From: Bromus sterilis
Lineage: Eukaryota; Streptophyta; Magnoliopsida; Poales; Poaceae
DNA: 64,000 bases
Reading direction: 5' to 3'
Assembly: GCA_950022295.1 (NCBI GenBank)
Contig: OX465600.1
Span: 314,908,031 to 314,972,030, forward strand
Under the pieces are notes generated by a model. It made no database searches. It was not told the origin of the DNA and saw nothing but the letters and a program-made list of their open reading frames with translations. Position numbers and translations under genes: made by a program. How positions within the stretch are numbered: the first letter of the stretch is position 1; each line of letters opens with the position of its first letter. Positions 22,576 through 34,079 of the stretch are shown one piece after another.

Positions 22576-23224
22576 TTAGCTCCTCCACTGGCCGCCGGAG
22601 TCGCCGCCGCCGCGCTGGCCGCCGTAGCCGCCACCGCCCTGGCCGCCATAGCCACCGCCGCCGCCGTAGCCGCCACGACCACCATAGCCGCCGCCGCCGC
22701 CCTGGCCGCCGTAGCCACCGCCGCCCTGGCCGTAACCGCCGCCGCCACCCCCGTAGCCGCCGCCGCCGCCGTAACCGCCACCGCCGCCGCCGCGCTGGCC
22801 GCCGTATCCGCCGCCGCCCCCGCCGCCGGAGCGGCGGGACTGGGCCTCGTTGACGGTGATGTTGCGGCCGTCGAGGTCCTTTCCGTTCATCTCCTGGATG
22901 GCGTTGCGCATGGCGTCCTCGGTCCCGAACGTGACGAAGCCGAACCCGCGCGACCTCCCCGTCTCCCTGTCGTTGATGATCTGCAATACGAAATAAAAAA
23001 CCAGCCAGATCCGGTCAGATCCGACCAACCGGAAGCGAGATCTACAACGGGGTGACCGAATTCGACGCGAAATTGGAACAGATCTGGGAGGGAGGGGGTT
23101 TAGGGATCTGTACCTTGGCGTCGAGGATCTCGCCGAACTGGCTGAAGGCGGCCTCGAGGTTGCGGTCGTCGGTGGCCCAGGCGAGGCCGCCGACGAAGCA
23201 GCGGTACTCCACGGCTTCGGCCAT
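22576..23224 (-). CDS. glycine-rich RNA-binding protein (RRM + Gly-rich, GRP7/8 class)
   Basis: Two exons on the minus strand, 23224-23114 and 22980-22576, with a 133-bp intron (GT at 23113, AG at 22981), encode 171 aa. The start MAEAVEYRCFVGGLAWATDD is standard for the class. RNP2 is CFVGGLAW (9-16), RNP1 is RGFGFVTF (48-55); from residue 89 the tail is Gly-rich with GGYGG repeats and ends GGQWRS. Family members bind mRNA through the RRM and act in cold response, flowering and circadian control, and AtGRP7/8 autoregulate through alternative splicing of the intron, which sits at the same place inside the RRM; whether that happens here is inference. A TATAAAA box lies at 23354-23360, about 130 bp before the ATG. 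The opposite-strand Ala-rich frame over the tail is a shadow of the GC-rich repeats. Confidence 0.95.
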
Positions 23225-23353
23225 CGGAAACCCTAGAACTACTAGGCTAAATAAGCTACTCTCTCTCCAAGGAACCCGAACCGAACCGGAAGGGGAGGAG
23301 AAGCCAACCCCGAGAGCGATGAGGAGGAGGCTGGGCCGGGGCGAGGGGGCGGG

Positions 23354-23360
23354 TTTTATA
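23354..23360 (-). promoter_or_regulatory. TATA box of the RNA-binding protein gene
   Basis: On the minus strand CGCTATAAAACCC is seen, about 130 bp upstream of the start codon at 23224, which leaves room for a roughly 100-nt leader. The region is GC-rich. Confidence 0.6.
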
Positions 23361-23619
23361 GCGCGGTAGGTGGCCTGATCGCATCGGGCACGCGGGGGAT
23401 AGGGATCGGATCGGGCCCACGGAGGTGGCGTGGGGTGGACGCGGAGATATTTTTTCGGCCGGGCGGGCGAGAGAGCCGGCGCCGCACGCAACCTCTCTCC
23501 TCTCCAGCCTTCCTTCTTTTCCAAGACAACACAAGGGAAATTTGAATTCGATTTTCGTTTCTTATCTCGAAACCCTTCAAAGTTAAACTAAATAAACCCC
23601 TCAAAGGGAGGGTGGCGAA

Positions 23620-26000
23620 TTTATTTTTAGAAAAAAATCATTTTTTCATTCATCAAATAATGTACTTTTCTCGGTTGCAATTACAAGGACGACGCTCTGC
23701 GCTGGCCGGCCCACCGGCCGAAATTTGGATCGGCCGGTCAGATCGATCCAGGCAGCACGACACGAATACCGCCGTTCGTAGCAAACAAATATCGAGTTGC
23801 GACGGAAAAATATCTTTTGTATTTGAGTAAAAAAATTAGCCGTCGCAACAATAAAAAATCGTGATGATATTATTGCGTACCATAATTAGAATCGATTGGT
23901 GGCAGTAAATTTTGTCACCCGTTGTAGTTTTTTTTTCTTCTATCGGTTACAACAAAATATGCAGCCTGTCATCGCCAATCACACTAGCTAATGTCTTGTA
24001 TGATTTTGCTAGTTATGACGTAGTTTTAGGCGTGTGTGTGTGTGTGTGAGAGAGAGAGAGTTAGTGTTGGTTGCATGTAAGCCAGTCTGGACTCAAACTA
24101 TAATTCCAATTTGGTTTTTATATTGGGCTGCGATTGGATTGGACAAAATGGGCTGACACACTATTTCAATTTAGATCGGTCTGGGCTTTCCTTAATTTTG
24201 GGTTGGACTGGTTTGGTCTGGACTGAAATTGATCAGTTTCAAATGGTCACCATCCACGGTCTTAAACCAATCGAGCAACCAAATGACATGAGCAAACTCG
24301 AGCACTCCGCTGGGCGCCGCCGCCGGAAGGGTTAGGTGTCAGCGGGCTGCCGCCGGCTGGATCTCCGGCCACCGCCTTCGACGTCTCTCTCTCTCACACA
24401 CATATCTGCAGACTGCTGCTGAGACGCCATCGTCGACCAGACCAATACGTCGCCGCCGGTGACCAAGTTCACCATGACCGTCACAGCTCCCGGCCACCAT
24501 GTCATCGTAGCTCACCTCCGTCACAGCAACTCACTGTTGTCGTCATGGTCGCTCAATGAAGCTCGCCGCTACCGTCGCCGTAGTAGTAGCTCACCACAGC
24601 TTGCCGCCGCCGTTGTGCCATTGCCGTCGTTGCCGTAGCTCGATGTTGTTGCGTCAGCTTGCTGATGTCATCGCCGTAACTCGTTGTCGTAGTAGTAGCT
24701 CGTCGCAGCTTGCCGCCCCCGTCGTCGTAGCTCGCCGGCGTGCCGCTGCCGTGGTCGCCGTAGTAGTTCAGTAGATGTGCGCCTATGCATGCTTATTTGT
24801 ATGTGACAGCAATTACAAGTGTCAAGTGTTTTTAGTCCATCTGTAATTCATACGTAAATGGAGCAGCATCACTGAACACTGTCTATGGCAGCCAGCACGC
24901 TGATTCCTTGTGGCTTTGTCCTGTCTATAGTTTGAATCTATGGATTTAATCCATAAAGGGAAAACGGTTTGGATTGGATTGGTTGAAAAAAACATGTAGT
25001 TTGGTTTGGGTTGAATGCTTGCTGAATTCTTTTGGTTTGGTTTGGTCTGGTTACAGGACTAGTAGTCTCCTGGTTTGGGTTGAATTTAATTTGGATGTTA
25101 AACTATTCCCAGGCTTAGTTGCATGCATCCTAGCTATGCAGAGATTAGATGCGTGCTCATCTTGTTATGTGTATTTATTTTAAATCAATATAATTCATCC
25201 TTTATCAATATACTACAAAATAGAGAAATGTGACACAAGCATCGAAGGTTTTTTTTTTTGAGGGGCGTTGGGCATCGAAGCGTGAAGGTGGGGGACTCGA
25301 AGCAGCAGGGGGGGGGGGGGCGCCGATCCCTAGGCGCGCGCAACAAAGCAGCAGCAGCAGCTTGACCCACGTGACGTGGCCCGGGCCCGGCCTGCCTCCC
25401 TTTGCCTTCTTTTTTCTTTCTTTCAAAACAAACACTGCTTCCCTCCCTTTGCCTTGGCCCCGAGGAGGCCCGGAGAAAAAATAAAGGAGAAATATCCCGC
25501 AGCAAGCAGGAAATGTTTTTTCTTTGCAAATGAAATATGTAGATGCTTTTCGTAAATTTAATCCAGTATATTATTATGTTATTTTATCTCATTAAATTAA
25601 TTTAGATAATTATCGACTGAAAAAAAATTAGAGTACCTTGATTTTATACTTCAAATTAATCGATGAAAGTTGAAACGTAATTGTTTATGGTTTGTACATG
25701 TGTCTCCTGTAGTACGTTGCACGGGCATTTTTACTTTGAATTATTAATTTGCCCACATGTGCAACTGTGTCATGAGCATATAATTTTGTTAGTGTGCAAC
25801 CGCGTGATGCGCATAAAATTTTGTTAATAAGACATAGACTCGAAACATTTATTTGATATAACTTGAAGGTTTCATGCATATATCATTCATAATGTTACAA
25901 AATCTTGAAAATGTTATTCATAATGTTACATTTTTTTATAAAAAAATGTGATAAAAATAATAATAATAAAATCTATTTTTACGGTTACACGTGCGTTGTA
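23620..26000. other. intergenic with simple repeats; no gene supported
   Basis: At 24031-24060 there is a (GT)n(GA)n microsatellite. At 24545-24780 a GC-rich stretch repeats GTAGTAGCTC...CGCAGCTTGCCGCC words with a period of roughly 60 bp (minisatellite relic). At 24110-24250 and 24960-25090 TTTGGTTTGGTTTGG-like words recur. The minus-strand frames at 25185-25529 show only Pro/Arg low complexity and a poly-G tract (25310-25321). No protein was recognised. Confidence 0.5.
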
Positions 26001-26009
26001 CGTTTTTTT

Positions 26010-27300
26010 TAGAAAAGGAGGTGTATCCCGGCCTCTGCATCAATCGATGCACGTAGCCATTTTATTAAGCAAAGTATCAAGTTTAAGATAAGTCTTACAC
26101 AGACCATATGTCTCCATTCTCGCGCAGGCGATGAAAATCCACTACAACCAGCGATAAATAGGAAAAGATGACTAAACACCTATCCTATTAACAGACCGAC
26201 ATCCAAACCGGTTGTAGGTATCTCGTGCGACCGTCTCCCATCGGTTGCACCCAGTATCCAAATGCTCCTTGGTCTCCGCGCTGCTCAGTAAGGACCACAT
26301 ACGGATCCAGGCAGACGCCCTGAAGATAACATGCAAAAAATTGGTGATGTTCTTACGGTTAAATACAATATCATTCCGACAGTTCCAAATGGCCCAAAGT
26401 AACGCACATACTCCGACGCGAATACGTGCAGCTGTCTTTGGCTCAATCCCATTCAACCAAGAGCTAAACAGACTAGCTAAGTTAACAGGAGGATTAATAT
26501 TAAAGGACACTTGTATTGTACGCCACAATAACCTGGCTAATGGAAATTTGAGAAAAAGATGTTGAATCGTTTCATCCTGATCACAAAAACAAAATCGTTG
26601 ACTCCCAACCCAATTACGCTTTGACAAGTTGTCCTTAGTCAGAATGACTCCCTTATGAACAAACCACATGAAAACCTTTATCTTTAATGGGACTTTGATA
26701 TTCCAAATATGAAGTGACTTAGGGAGGGAATCATTATTAATCAAATCCACATACATTGATTTTACAGAAAATACTCCTCAGACCAAGAGTTTCCAGTTCA
26801 GTGTATCCGGCCTATCAGATAGGTTGACCTCCATCAACCGACACACAAGATGTAACCAGTCATCCCACATTTGACCTATCAGTGTGCGCCTGAACTGGAT
26901 GTTTAAAGGAACAGATCCAAGAATTATACCAACGGACGCCTCTTTATGTTGCACAATATTATAAAGTCTCGGGTATTGTAAGGCTAACGGCGTCCCCCCC
27001 CCCTAGCCACGAATCTTCTCAAAATCTCATAGTATTACCATTCCCAACGACAAAATTACTCCTGTTGAAGAAGGTTGTCTTTGATCGCATTAGGCCCTTC
27101 CAAAAAGGAGAGTGGCGCGGTTGTGCCATAACCTGAGCAAGAGTTTTAGAGTGTACATACTTGTCTCGCAATAATTATAACCACACCCCTTCCTCCTCAA
27201 CAGACATCCTATATAGCCACTTACTAAGCAGGCAAATGTTTTTAACTTGGAGGTTCTCAATCCTCAAACCTCTCTGGTCCTTTGGTCTACAGAGAAAGCA
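26010..27300 (-). mobile_element. LINE relic (non-LTR retrotransposon, 3' half)
   Basis: The 194-codon frame 26756-26172 on minus reads as the reverse-transcriptase zinc-binding region: WNIKVPLKIKVFMWFVHKGV, then FCFCDQDETIQHLFLKFPLA and LLWAIWNCRNDIVFNRKN. Upstream on minus (to about 27290) the same kind of sequence continues but with stops and shifts. The 3' end lies near 26012, where the complement of GAGGTGTATCCCGGCCTCTG is followed by a run of A. The element is 5' truncated and dead. Confidence 0.8.
26172..26756 (-). pseudogene. LINE ORF2 C-terminal fragment (zf-RVT)
   Basis: An open frame of 194 codons coding the C-terminal zinc-binding part of a plant LINE ORF2 (Cys/His spacing CFCDQDETIQHLF at about residues 57-69), followed by the WAIWNCRNDIVFN block. 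The RT core itself is not intact upstream. It is a piece of the LINE relic and not a host gene. Confidence 0.75.
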
Positions 27301-29110
27301 CGTGCAAACTTACTAGTTAAAATATAAGCAGTCGGAAGGAATCTGACGGACCTACCCTGCGCCTGCGGGGATGGAGTGTGGATTAGAGCAGTGATGTGTC
27401 GCCCCACGTTGCTGTCCATCGCGTCATGGAACGGGGCGGGACGGGACGGGACGGAATGCTTTGCTTGAATGAGCGAATCTGTGTGCGTGCTGCTGGAGTA
27501 GGGACGGTTTGGAAGCAAGGATGAATGGATGGATGGATGCGTGACTAGACTGTCCGTCCATACTACGGTCATCCATCCAATCTTGTTCCGCTTGCATGCA
27601 GTACAGGATGGATGATCCCGTCCCGTTCCAGCAAACAAAGCATATATTTTTTTGGAAAGAGAAAAGGACGACGCTCTCCGCTCCGCCGATCGATCGGCCC
27701 GGTTTTAACCGGTCGCCCACGAGCCGTCCGATCCGTCGGGTACATCCGTTTGATCCAGCCCTTATACATCGTCATCTTCTTCCTCCCCCGCTTTTGTTCC
27801 TCACCCGGTGTTGTCGCAACCCCCCGCCCCTCGCCATGCTCCGCGCGAGGCACCGAGCTCGCGACACTGCCGCCCCTCGCCGATGCTAACCTCCGGCCGT
27901 GGTTGCGGGTTGCAGCTCCCGTGACGTCGTGGTTGCAGCTTTCCCGCGCGGCAGCCATATGTAGCTTCTGTCGTGAACGGTTGCAAATCCTGCGTGCTCG
28001 TGCTTCCAGCCTCGTCAAGACCATTGTCGCCGGTTGCAGCTCTGACGTACACAGATGTAACATTTGTCGTGTGTGGTTGAAGCTTCTTACAGCGCGGGTA
28101 GAAGCTTCGCCATTCACTGGTTGAAACTTTTTTCGACGCCGGTAGAAGCTCGCCGTTCACTGGTTGAAGCTTTTTGCGGAACCGGTTGTAGCTTTTTTCT
28201 GTGTCACTGGCCGGTCCCAACATCTATCATCGCTAGTTGAAACCTTTTAGACGCCGGTTGTAGCTTTTTGGGCATCAGTTGCAGCATTTGATGATATCGG
28301 TTAGCAGCACCGCCGCCAGCCGTGGTTTGCGGGTTTGCAGCCCCCGCGCAATCGTGATCACAGCTCCTGGCTGTCATGGTCGCAACTTTCTTATGCGGCC
28401 GTATGTAGCTTCTACCATGAAGCGTGCTCGTGCTTGCAGCCTCGTCGGGATGGGTGTCGCCGGTAGAAGCTTCACCATTCCTTGGTTGGTTGAAACTTTT
28501 TTCGACGCCCGATAGGACCTTTTAGCCGCCGATCGTAGATTGTTTGGGCATCGGTTGCAGCATTTGATGACATCGGTTGCAACTTCTCGCGCGCTACCAG
28601 AGCATACTTGTCAGTAATGGTGGCGGGTGATGGCGCGACGTCGTGGTCATGGCGGCGGGTGGCAGTCTGGTGAGAGGTGCAGCCAGAGAAAAAGGGAGGG
28701 GTCATGGCGACGGCCATGGTGAAGGGCAACGCTGTGAGAGCGAGGGCGCAACGGCCATGGCACGCGAGAGGTGCCGTGTGGGCGAGGAGGAGAGAGAAGG
28801 AGTCCGTCGCTTCCGGAGGTGGAAGTCCGATCTACGCATTGTACGACACGAAAAGGTTTCAAGTGGTATTCATCGTTGTACGTGTATGGTTAGACCGATC
28901 GATCGATCGCTAGAGAACATTTACCAAATAAAAATGATTGGGATGAACACATTATTCATCACCGAGTTCAGATGGATAACAATCCATCGGTGACTTTAGG
29001 ATAAAAAAAAACAGTTCTGAGGAATGGCAAAGAAGAGCGATCCGAATTATTCAGAGTATAAACTACAGAGAGATTAGTGAAGATTTTTTGACTGGAAAGA
29101 AAGAAAAGAA
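27301..29110. repeat. TTGCAGC/TTGAAGC-rich repeat region, partly tandem
   Basis: Words such as GGTTGCAGC, GGTAGAAGC and GGTTGAAAC recur every 30 to 60 bp from 27890 to 28600. Two diverged copies are visible (about 27890-28150 and 28315-28510) sharing CGTGCTCGTGCTT, GTAGAAGCTTC and AACTTTTTTCGACGCC. The region resembles 49150-49560 in word content. Open frames on both strands (to 182 codons) overlap each other and have no domain, so no gene is called. Confidence 0.55.
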
Positions 29111-29117
29111 AAAAAAA
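29111..29117 (-). terminator. Pol III terminator of tRNA-Gln
   Basis: Seven T on the minus strand immediately after the tRNA 3' end, as required for RNA polymerase III release. Confidence 0.8.
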
Positions 29118-29188
29118 GGTCCCACCGAGACTTGAACTCGGGTTACTGGATTCAGAGTCCAATGTCCTAACCACTAGACCATGGGACC
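29118..29188 (-). tRNA. trnQ-CUG: tRNA-Gln (CUG anticodon)
   Basis: On the minus strand the 71-nt sequence folds into a full cloverleaf: acceptor stem GGTCCCA with TGGGACC, D-arm with TAGTGGTTAGGAC (box A), anticodon loop CTCTGAA with anticodon CTG, and T-arm GAGTTCAAGTCTC (box B). No intron. On the minus strand it is followed directly by a run of seven T at 29117-29111, the Pol III stop. It stands alone, with no other tRNA gene nearby. No mismatch is seen in the stems, so it is probably expressed. Confidence 0.95.
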
Positions 29189-29940
29189 ATTTGATGATCT
29201 AAAACCGAAAGAAAGCTTTGTTATTCAGACGTTCATCGCTCCATTAATTAATCCGTCCCATACGCGCATGACCCAGTTTTATCAAACCATTTTCTCTCTT
29301 CCATCACCGGTCTGGTTGAAACAAACATCTCCCCCAAAGAGAGATTTGAATTTTCAACGCTATTTTCGCATTCCGAAATCCATTTATATATAGCTACAAC
29401 TAGTGGTAGGCCTCTCCAACCATTTTTACATGCATTTGGTAGTACAACATTTAGCACTAGTGCTTGCTATGTTAAAAAGTCGAGCTAGGGAACTTATCAC
29501 ATAAAGAAACTTGTTCATTCAGAGAGTCTCCTTTCCAGAGCCTGGCAATATACATCACCTGAGCTGAGCCAATTTGTTGAATTTCCCTTCTGTTCGTATA
29601 TAAATCTTTAACTTTCAATATAGCCTTTCCAACAAGTGCAAGGAGAATCAAAGAAGGGCCAGTTGCAAATTAAGTAGCCACGTACGGTTCTATTTCTCAG
29701 AATATCCAAGCTTTCACAATGTCTTGTGAGATTCAGATCCCCTATATTATGGGTGTCATTTGTTTTTCGTTCTTGATGCGATTCATATTTCAAGATTCAT
29801 GCATGCATGCATGCATGGTCAAACTCGTTGCTTTCCCAAGGAAAATAAGAAGAAGAGAAGATTTTGCACCGATTCGAATGTTTGAAAGATATAAACGAGT
29901 TTTTGAATGTTGGTAGTTGCTCTACCAAATTCATTGCACA
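29189..29940. other. intergenic, no gene supported
   Basis: Mixed-composition spacer between the tRNA and the LINE 3' end, with a short (GCAT)n run at 29800-29815. Open frames of 60 to 70 codons carry no motif. Confidence 0.5.
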
Positions 29941-32345
29941 GAAGAGAAAATAGGGTGAGCTACAGGGAGGACCCGAGGTGGATCAACGCCACATAGGCTC
30001 AAAGCAAAAAACAAAAAAGGAGGGCAAAAAGAACCAAGACTAAAATCAGCCAGGATCAAAAGGGATCCCAGCTCCCGCCATGTTCCAGAGCTGGATTTCC
30101 CCTCTCTGTCTTGCTAGGAACGCAGCTTTGTCCATGCCTTCATTCCTGAAGATTCTACGGTTTCTTTCACACCATAGCTCCCAGGTCATCAGCTGAATGA
30201 GGGAAAGGGTTCCATTCTTTTCAGCATTTGTTGCACGGCTATAACAGCCAATGAGCCATTCCTTGACATTTGACATGCCATTCCAGGAAGCAGGGAGCAG
30301 CGCCGGCGTTTTCGCCAAGGAGGCAAGCCTGTGCCACGCATCCTGCGACCAAGGGCACTCGATCAGCAGGTGAGCTGCAGTTTCCAGGCTGCGCATGCAA
30401 AGAGGGCAAAAATAATTATTCTCCCATCCCCGGCGAAGCAACACGTCGGCCATGAGGATCCGACCAAGCATGGCCGTCCATAAGAAGAAGCGGCATTTGC
30501 CGGGTGCCCACGCCTTCCAGATCAGAGTGAAGCCCTCTGTAGATGTCGCCCCTCCAAATTGCAACAGGTACGCGGAACGGGCCGAGTACTCCTGCGATGG
30601 AGTGAAGCGCCAAGCGATTGTGTCATGTTGCCCGTTTGTTAGGACCACATCATCAAGCATTGCTGCTAGGCGTGTCAGCTCTGCCAACATTTCCTCTGTT
30701 AGACCCCAAGCCAGGTTCGAGAACCAAGTCTCATCCCTCATTGCATCTTTGACTGTTCGATTTTTTCGAGCGGAGATCTTGAAGAGGGACGGCGCAATGG
30801 TTTTTGGGCATTTCCCCTGCAGCCAACGGTCGTGCCAGAAGGTGGCCTTTCCTCTGTCCCCAATGGAAATCTCCGTGGCCATTGCAAAGAGCATGCGCTC
30901 GTCCTCGTTGCACGGCAATGTCGATCCTGACCATGGCCGAGGGGGGTCCTGCCAGGCCAACCAGAGCCAACGAAGTCGGAGAGCTGTGCCAAATTTGTTC
31001 AAATCCAGCACACCCAGGCCACCAAGATGCTTCGGTCTGCAAATCTGGTTCCATGCAACTCGGCATTTGCCGCCATTGCAATCCGCCTCGCCGCTCCATA
31101 GCCAAGCACGGGAGATCCGTATGAGTCGGGTCAGGACCCACGCCGGCAGCTTGTGCACTGTCATCATATATATTGCAAGTGCCGTGAGGCCAGACTTGAG
31201 GAGGACCAGACGCCCGCTCTTAGCCATAAGGCCACCCTTCCATGTTGCAGTCTTGTTGCCGAACTTGAGCAGCAGAGGGTCAAGGTCAGCTTTGGTAAGG
31301 CTACGGATGGATAACGGCATTCCAAGATAGGTGATCGGGAAATTTTTCAAAGGGATGCCGAGCGGCGCTAGAATAATCCCCAGATTGGTTGAGGCACATC
31401 TGATGGCAAGAGATGAGCTCTTGCTAGCATTGACATGCAGACCCGAGACTTGGGTGAAACAATTGAGGAGCAAGTGAATCATTTGCGCATCACTTTGCTT
31501 CGGGTTCATGAAAAGGGCGACATCATCAGCATAGAAGGAGCAACGCATCAATGGCTTGCGACCCGTCAGCTTGGTAAGGACACCACAAGAGGTGGCCAGC
31601 GTCATCATCCTTTGCAAGGGGTCCATGGCTAGGATGAAGAGGAAAGGGGACAACGGGTCCCCTTGCCGCAACCCTCTCTGGTGTTGAATGGCCTCCGAGA
31701 GGTGTCCATTGATAAGCACCCGCGAAGTGGATGTCCGCAGCAACATGGCAATCCATTCGCGCCATCGCGCGCCAAAACCGCGCGCCTCCAGCATGTCCAT
31801 CAGGTAGGTCCAGGAGAGGGAGTCAAAAGCTTTGGCAATATCGAGCTTGAGAAGGATGGATGGTGTTTTTGCCTTGTGTAGCCTCCTGATGGTGTTCTGG
31901 ACATACAAAAAATTCTCTTGGATGATGCGCTTCTTGATAAAGGCGCTCTGGCATTGATCGACCAAGACGCCGAGCTTGGGCGCGAGCCGACTCGCGAGGA
32001 TCTTCGAGAAAATTTTGATCAGACTATGAAGCAGAGAGATGGGTCTAAAGTCCTGCAGAGTATCCGCGCCATGTTTTTTGGGGATCAAGATTAGGATGGC
32101 GGTGTTGATGCGGGCCAAACCTCTACTGTCCAAGCGGTGCAGCTGGTTAAGGGCTTGGAGTAGGTCATGCTTAATGGTTTCCTAGCAGGACTTGAAAAAA
32201 CCACCCGAGAAGCCATCTGGTCCAGGCGCTTTATCAGCCGGGGTGTTGTCAATGGCGCGCTTTACTTCCTCTAACGAGAACTCATCCTCCAGCTCAGTCA
32301 GGTCCGCGTGCTCTAGATCAAGCACATCCCAGTTCAGAGGGCAAG
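29940..32345 (-). mobile_element. LINE (non-LTR retrotransposon), 5' truncated
   Basis: The element reads on minus from about 32345 (junction with the Harbinger relic) down to about 29940. It carries the RT and zinc-binding parts of ORF2 and a short 3' UTR. The endonuclease domain and ORF1 are missing. The RT start (SLEEVKRAIDNTPADKAPGPDG, 32300-32230) is separated from the long frame by one in-frame TAG near 32182. The exact 3' end and target duplication were not resolved. Confidence 0.85.
30046..32133 (-). pseudogene. LINE ORF2 reverse transcriptase, 695-codon open frame
   Basis: This is the longest open frame in the window. RT motif A is LLKLDIAKAFDSLSW (about 94-108, Asp98), motif B is GLRQGDPLSPFLF (154-166) and motif C is FYADD (200-204), so the catalytic Asp residues are present. 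The C-terminal zinc-binding region has CRFFLWTAMLGRILMADVLL and CPLCMRSLETAAHLLIECPW. The start Met is only the first after the upstream TAG; the natural ORF2 began much further upstream (endonuclease lost). One nonsense codon plus 5' truncation make it non-autonomous, but the long clean frame suggests a fairly recent insertion. The opposite-strand frames (to 292 codons) are shadows. Confidence 0.9.
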
Positions 32346-33996
32346 ATCTTGTCGCGCTCGGAGACAAGCCAGGCCCTCATCTGCGCGTCCACCGATCCCA
32401 AATCCATCGTCGCCATTGTCGACAAGAAGGCGAGATCGGTGTTCCTCTTCTTGGCGGCGGCGGTGTTTCTCAGGAGGTCAAGCTTGGCGTCCTGCTTGCC
32501 CAAAAGCTCGGCCCACCTCGCCCTGGACGTCTCCTCCCTGATCGCGGCGTTGCTTGCGGCGTCGGCGATGCATTTCTCGATGGCCGACTGCAGCCGCTCG
32601 GCAGCCGGCGCCTTGGCCTTCGACGCCTTGGCCTTCTTGTTACCCTCGGCGGTGCGCCCTTCGGACGCCGGCGGCGCCAGCGCGTCTGGTTCGTAGACGC
32701 CGTTCTTGGTCTTGGCGAGCATCACGCGGCATTCCGCCCATTTGTCGCACATCTCGATCAGCGGGAAGACGTGGATGAACTTGAATTCGGTGCCGGTGTC
32801 ATCTCGATACATGCTAAACATGCGCGCGTACTACCAAACGGATGTCAGTATAGGCGTGCGAACGGCGAGATTGCGGCGAGTTCGCGTCGAGATCATACCT
32901 TTTGATCGGCGCTGGCGCCGCTTTCCGGCCGAGCGTTCACCTCCTCTTGGATGCCGTGGCACTTGTTGCATGCCGTCTGCACCGACGCCTAGTGGTTTGA
33001 CATGGCTTTCGCGTCGCGCTCCATGTAGACGTCCTTGAATTTGGGGTCGACCATCTTGTGCTCGTCGAAAGCCGCCTTGATCCTCTTCCAGTACGTGTCG
33101 CCGTTTTGGTTGGAGCCGGTGATGGGGTCCAAGCTCACCATCTTCCATGCCTCGGCGAGGCACTCGTCCTCCTTGGCCGTCCACTTGTAGCGGTTCAAGG
33201 ACGGCTCGCCGCTCTTCCTCTTCTTCTTCCCTTTGCCGGCCAACTCCTCCGGCACTTCCTGGGTCTCTTCTTCGTCGTCCACCTCAAAGTCTTGAGTCTC
33301 CTCGTCGGTGCGCTGGGCGAAGTCGGTGTCGTCGGTGAAGAAGGCCTCTGAATCGACGGCGACGTGTGCCTCGGACCCCGCGGCGATGATGTCCTCCATC
33401 TCCGTGGAGAACGGGATGGATTCTCGGCGCAACAAGGACGGGACAGATGTAGTCGCGTAGGACGGCGAGTAGACCGGTGAGCAGGACGCCGAGGTTGTCC
33501 GCGGCAGAGGCATGTGGGGGAAGGCGATGTTGGGGTTGAAGCCGCTGTGGTCAGGCAACGCCGCCCATGCCGACGGCGTAGAAGGCGAGAAGTTGCCGGC
33601 GGGGGAGGTGACACTCTGCTGAGTTGGGAGAGGGAACAACACCCCGCCGGAGCGGAGAGCCACCCCCGCCGCAATTGCCTCCTTGGCCGCCGCAGCCTGC
33701 GCGAGTGTGTCCTAGAGCTCACGCCTCGCCGCCGCCGCCGCGGCTTCTGTCGCCTCAAGCTTCTTCGCCGCCGCCTTCTGCGTGGCCTTCATGATCTCCC
33801 AGGACTTCTGGCTCAAGAGGAGGTTGCGCCCGTCGGTCGTGGACACCGAGCGGCACTGTTCGTCGGCGAGCCACTCGGCGTCCGTAAAGCCCTTCGGCCT
33901 TGTTGTCGGCGCTCTCGGCTTCCTGGGCTGCTTGGTCGGCGGAACTGGTGCGCCGTCAACGCGGCGAGGGGCCTCGTATTTCTTCTTCGGCGCCAT
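32345..33996 (-). pseudogene. PIF/Harbinger ORF1 (Myb/SANT-like, NAM-associated) relic
   Basis: On minus, MAPKKKYEAPRRVDGAPVPP starts at 33996. The frame hits TAG at 33712-33714 (just after AAARREL) and continues in frame to the Ser/Pro-rich part; a second nonsense codon near 32990 follows AMSNH, where the family has Trp. The Myb-like helix region is KWTAKEDECLAEAWKMVSLD, followed by TGSNQNGDTYWKRIKAAFDE. After a likely intron (GT after DQK near 32895) a second exon (32821-32345) gives the C-terminal region with EFKFIHVFPLIEMCDKWAE and AAAKKRNTDLAFL. In live PIF/Harbinger elements this protein helps the DDE transposase; no transposase is present here. The 3' end of the gene is replaced by the LINE at about 32345. 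Confidence 0.75.
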
Positions 33997-34079
33997 GGAG
34001 AGATCTGGGGGAAATGGCGGGAGCCGGGGCAAATGGCGGGGGGGGGGGGGAGGGGAGAAAACGACGGGATGGAAAGGCC

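Noticed and set aside
22422..22781. 119-codon Ala-rich frame overlapping the RNA-binding gene tail
   Set aside because: It lies out of frame over the Gly-rich codons of the real gene and is only a shadow of GGC/GCC repeats.
25685..25940. Another Helitron 3' end near GTACGTTGCACGGGCATTTT
   Set aside because: There is no CTRR-T end or stem partner, so the resemblance is only to the CACGGGC word.
27569..28124. Overlapping 170- and 182-codon frames
   Set aside because: Both strands open because of GC-rich repeated words; no conserved motif.
29080..29200. tRNA pseudogene interpretation
   Set aside because: All four arms pair and a Pol III T-run follows, so it was kept as a real tRNA-Gln.
30452..31330. 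292-codon plus-strand frame
   Set aside because: Antisense shadow of the LINE reverse transcriptase; no domain of its own.
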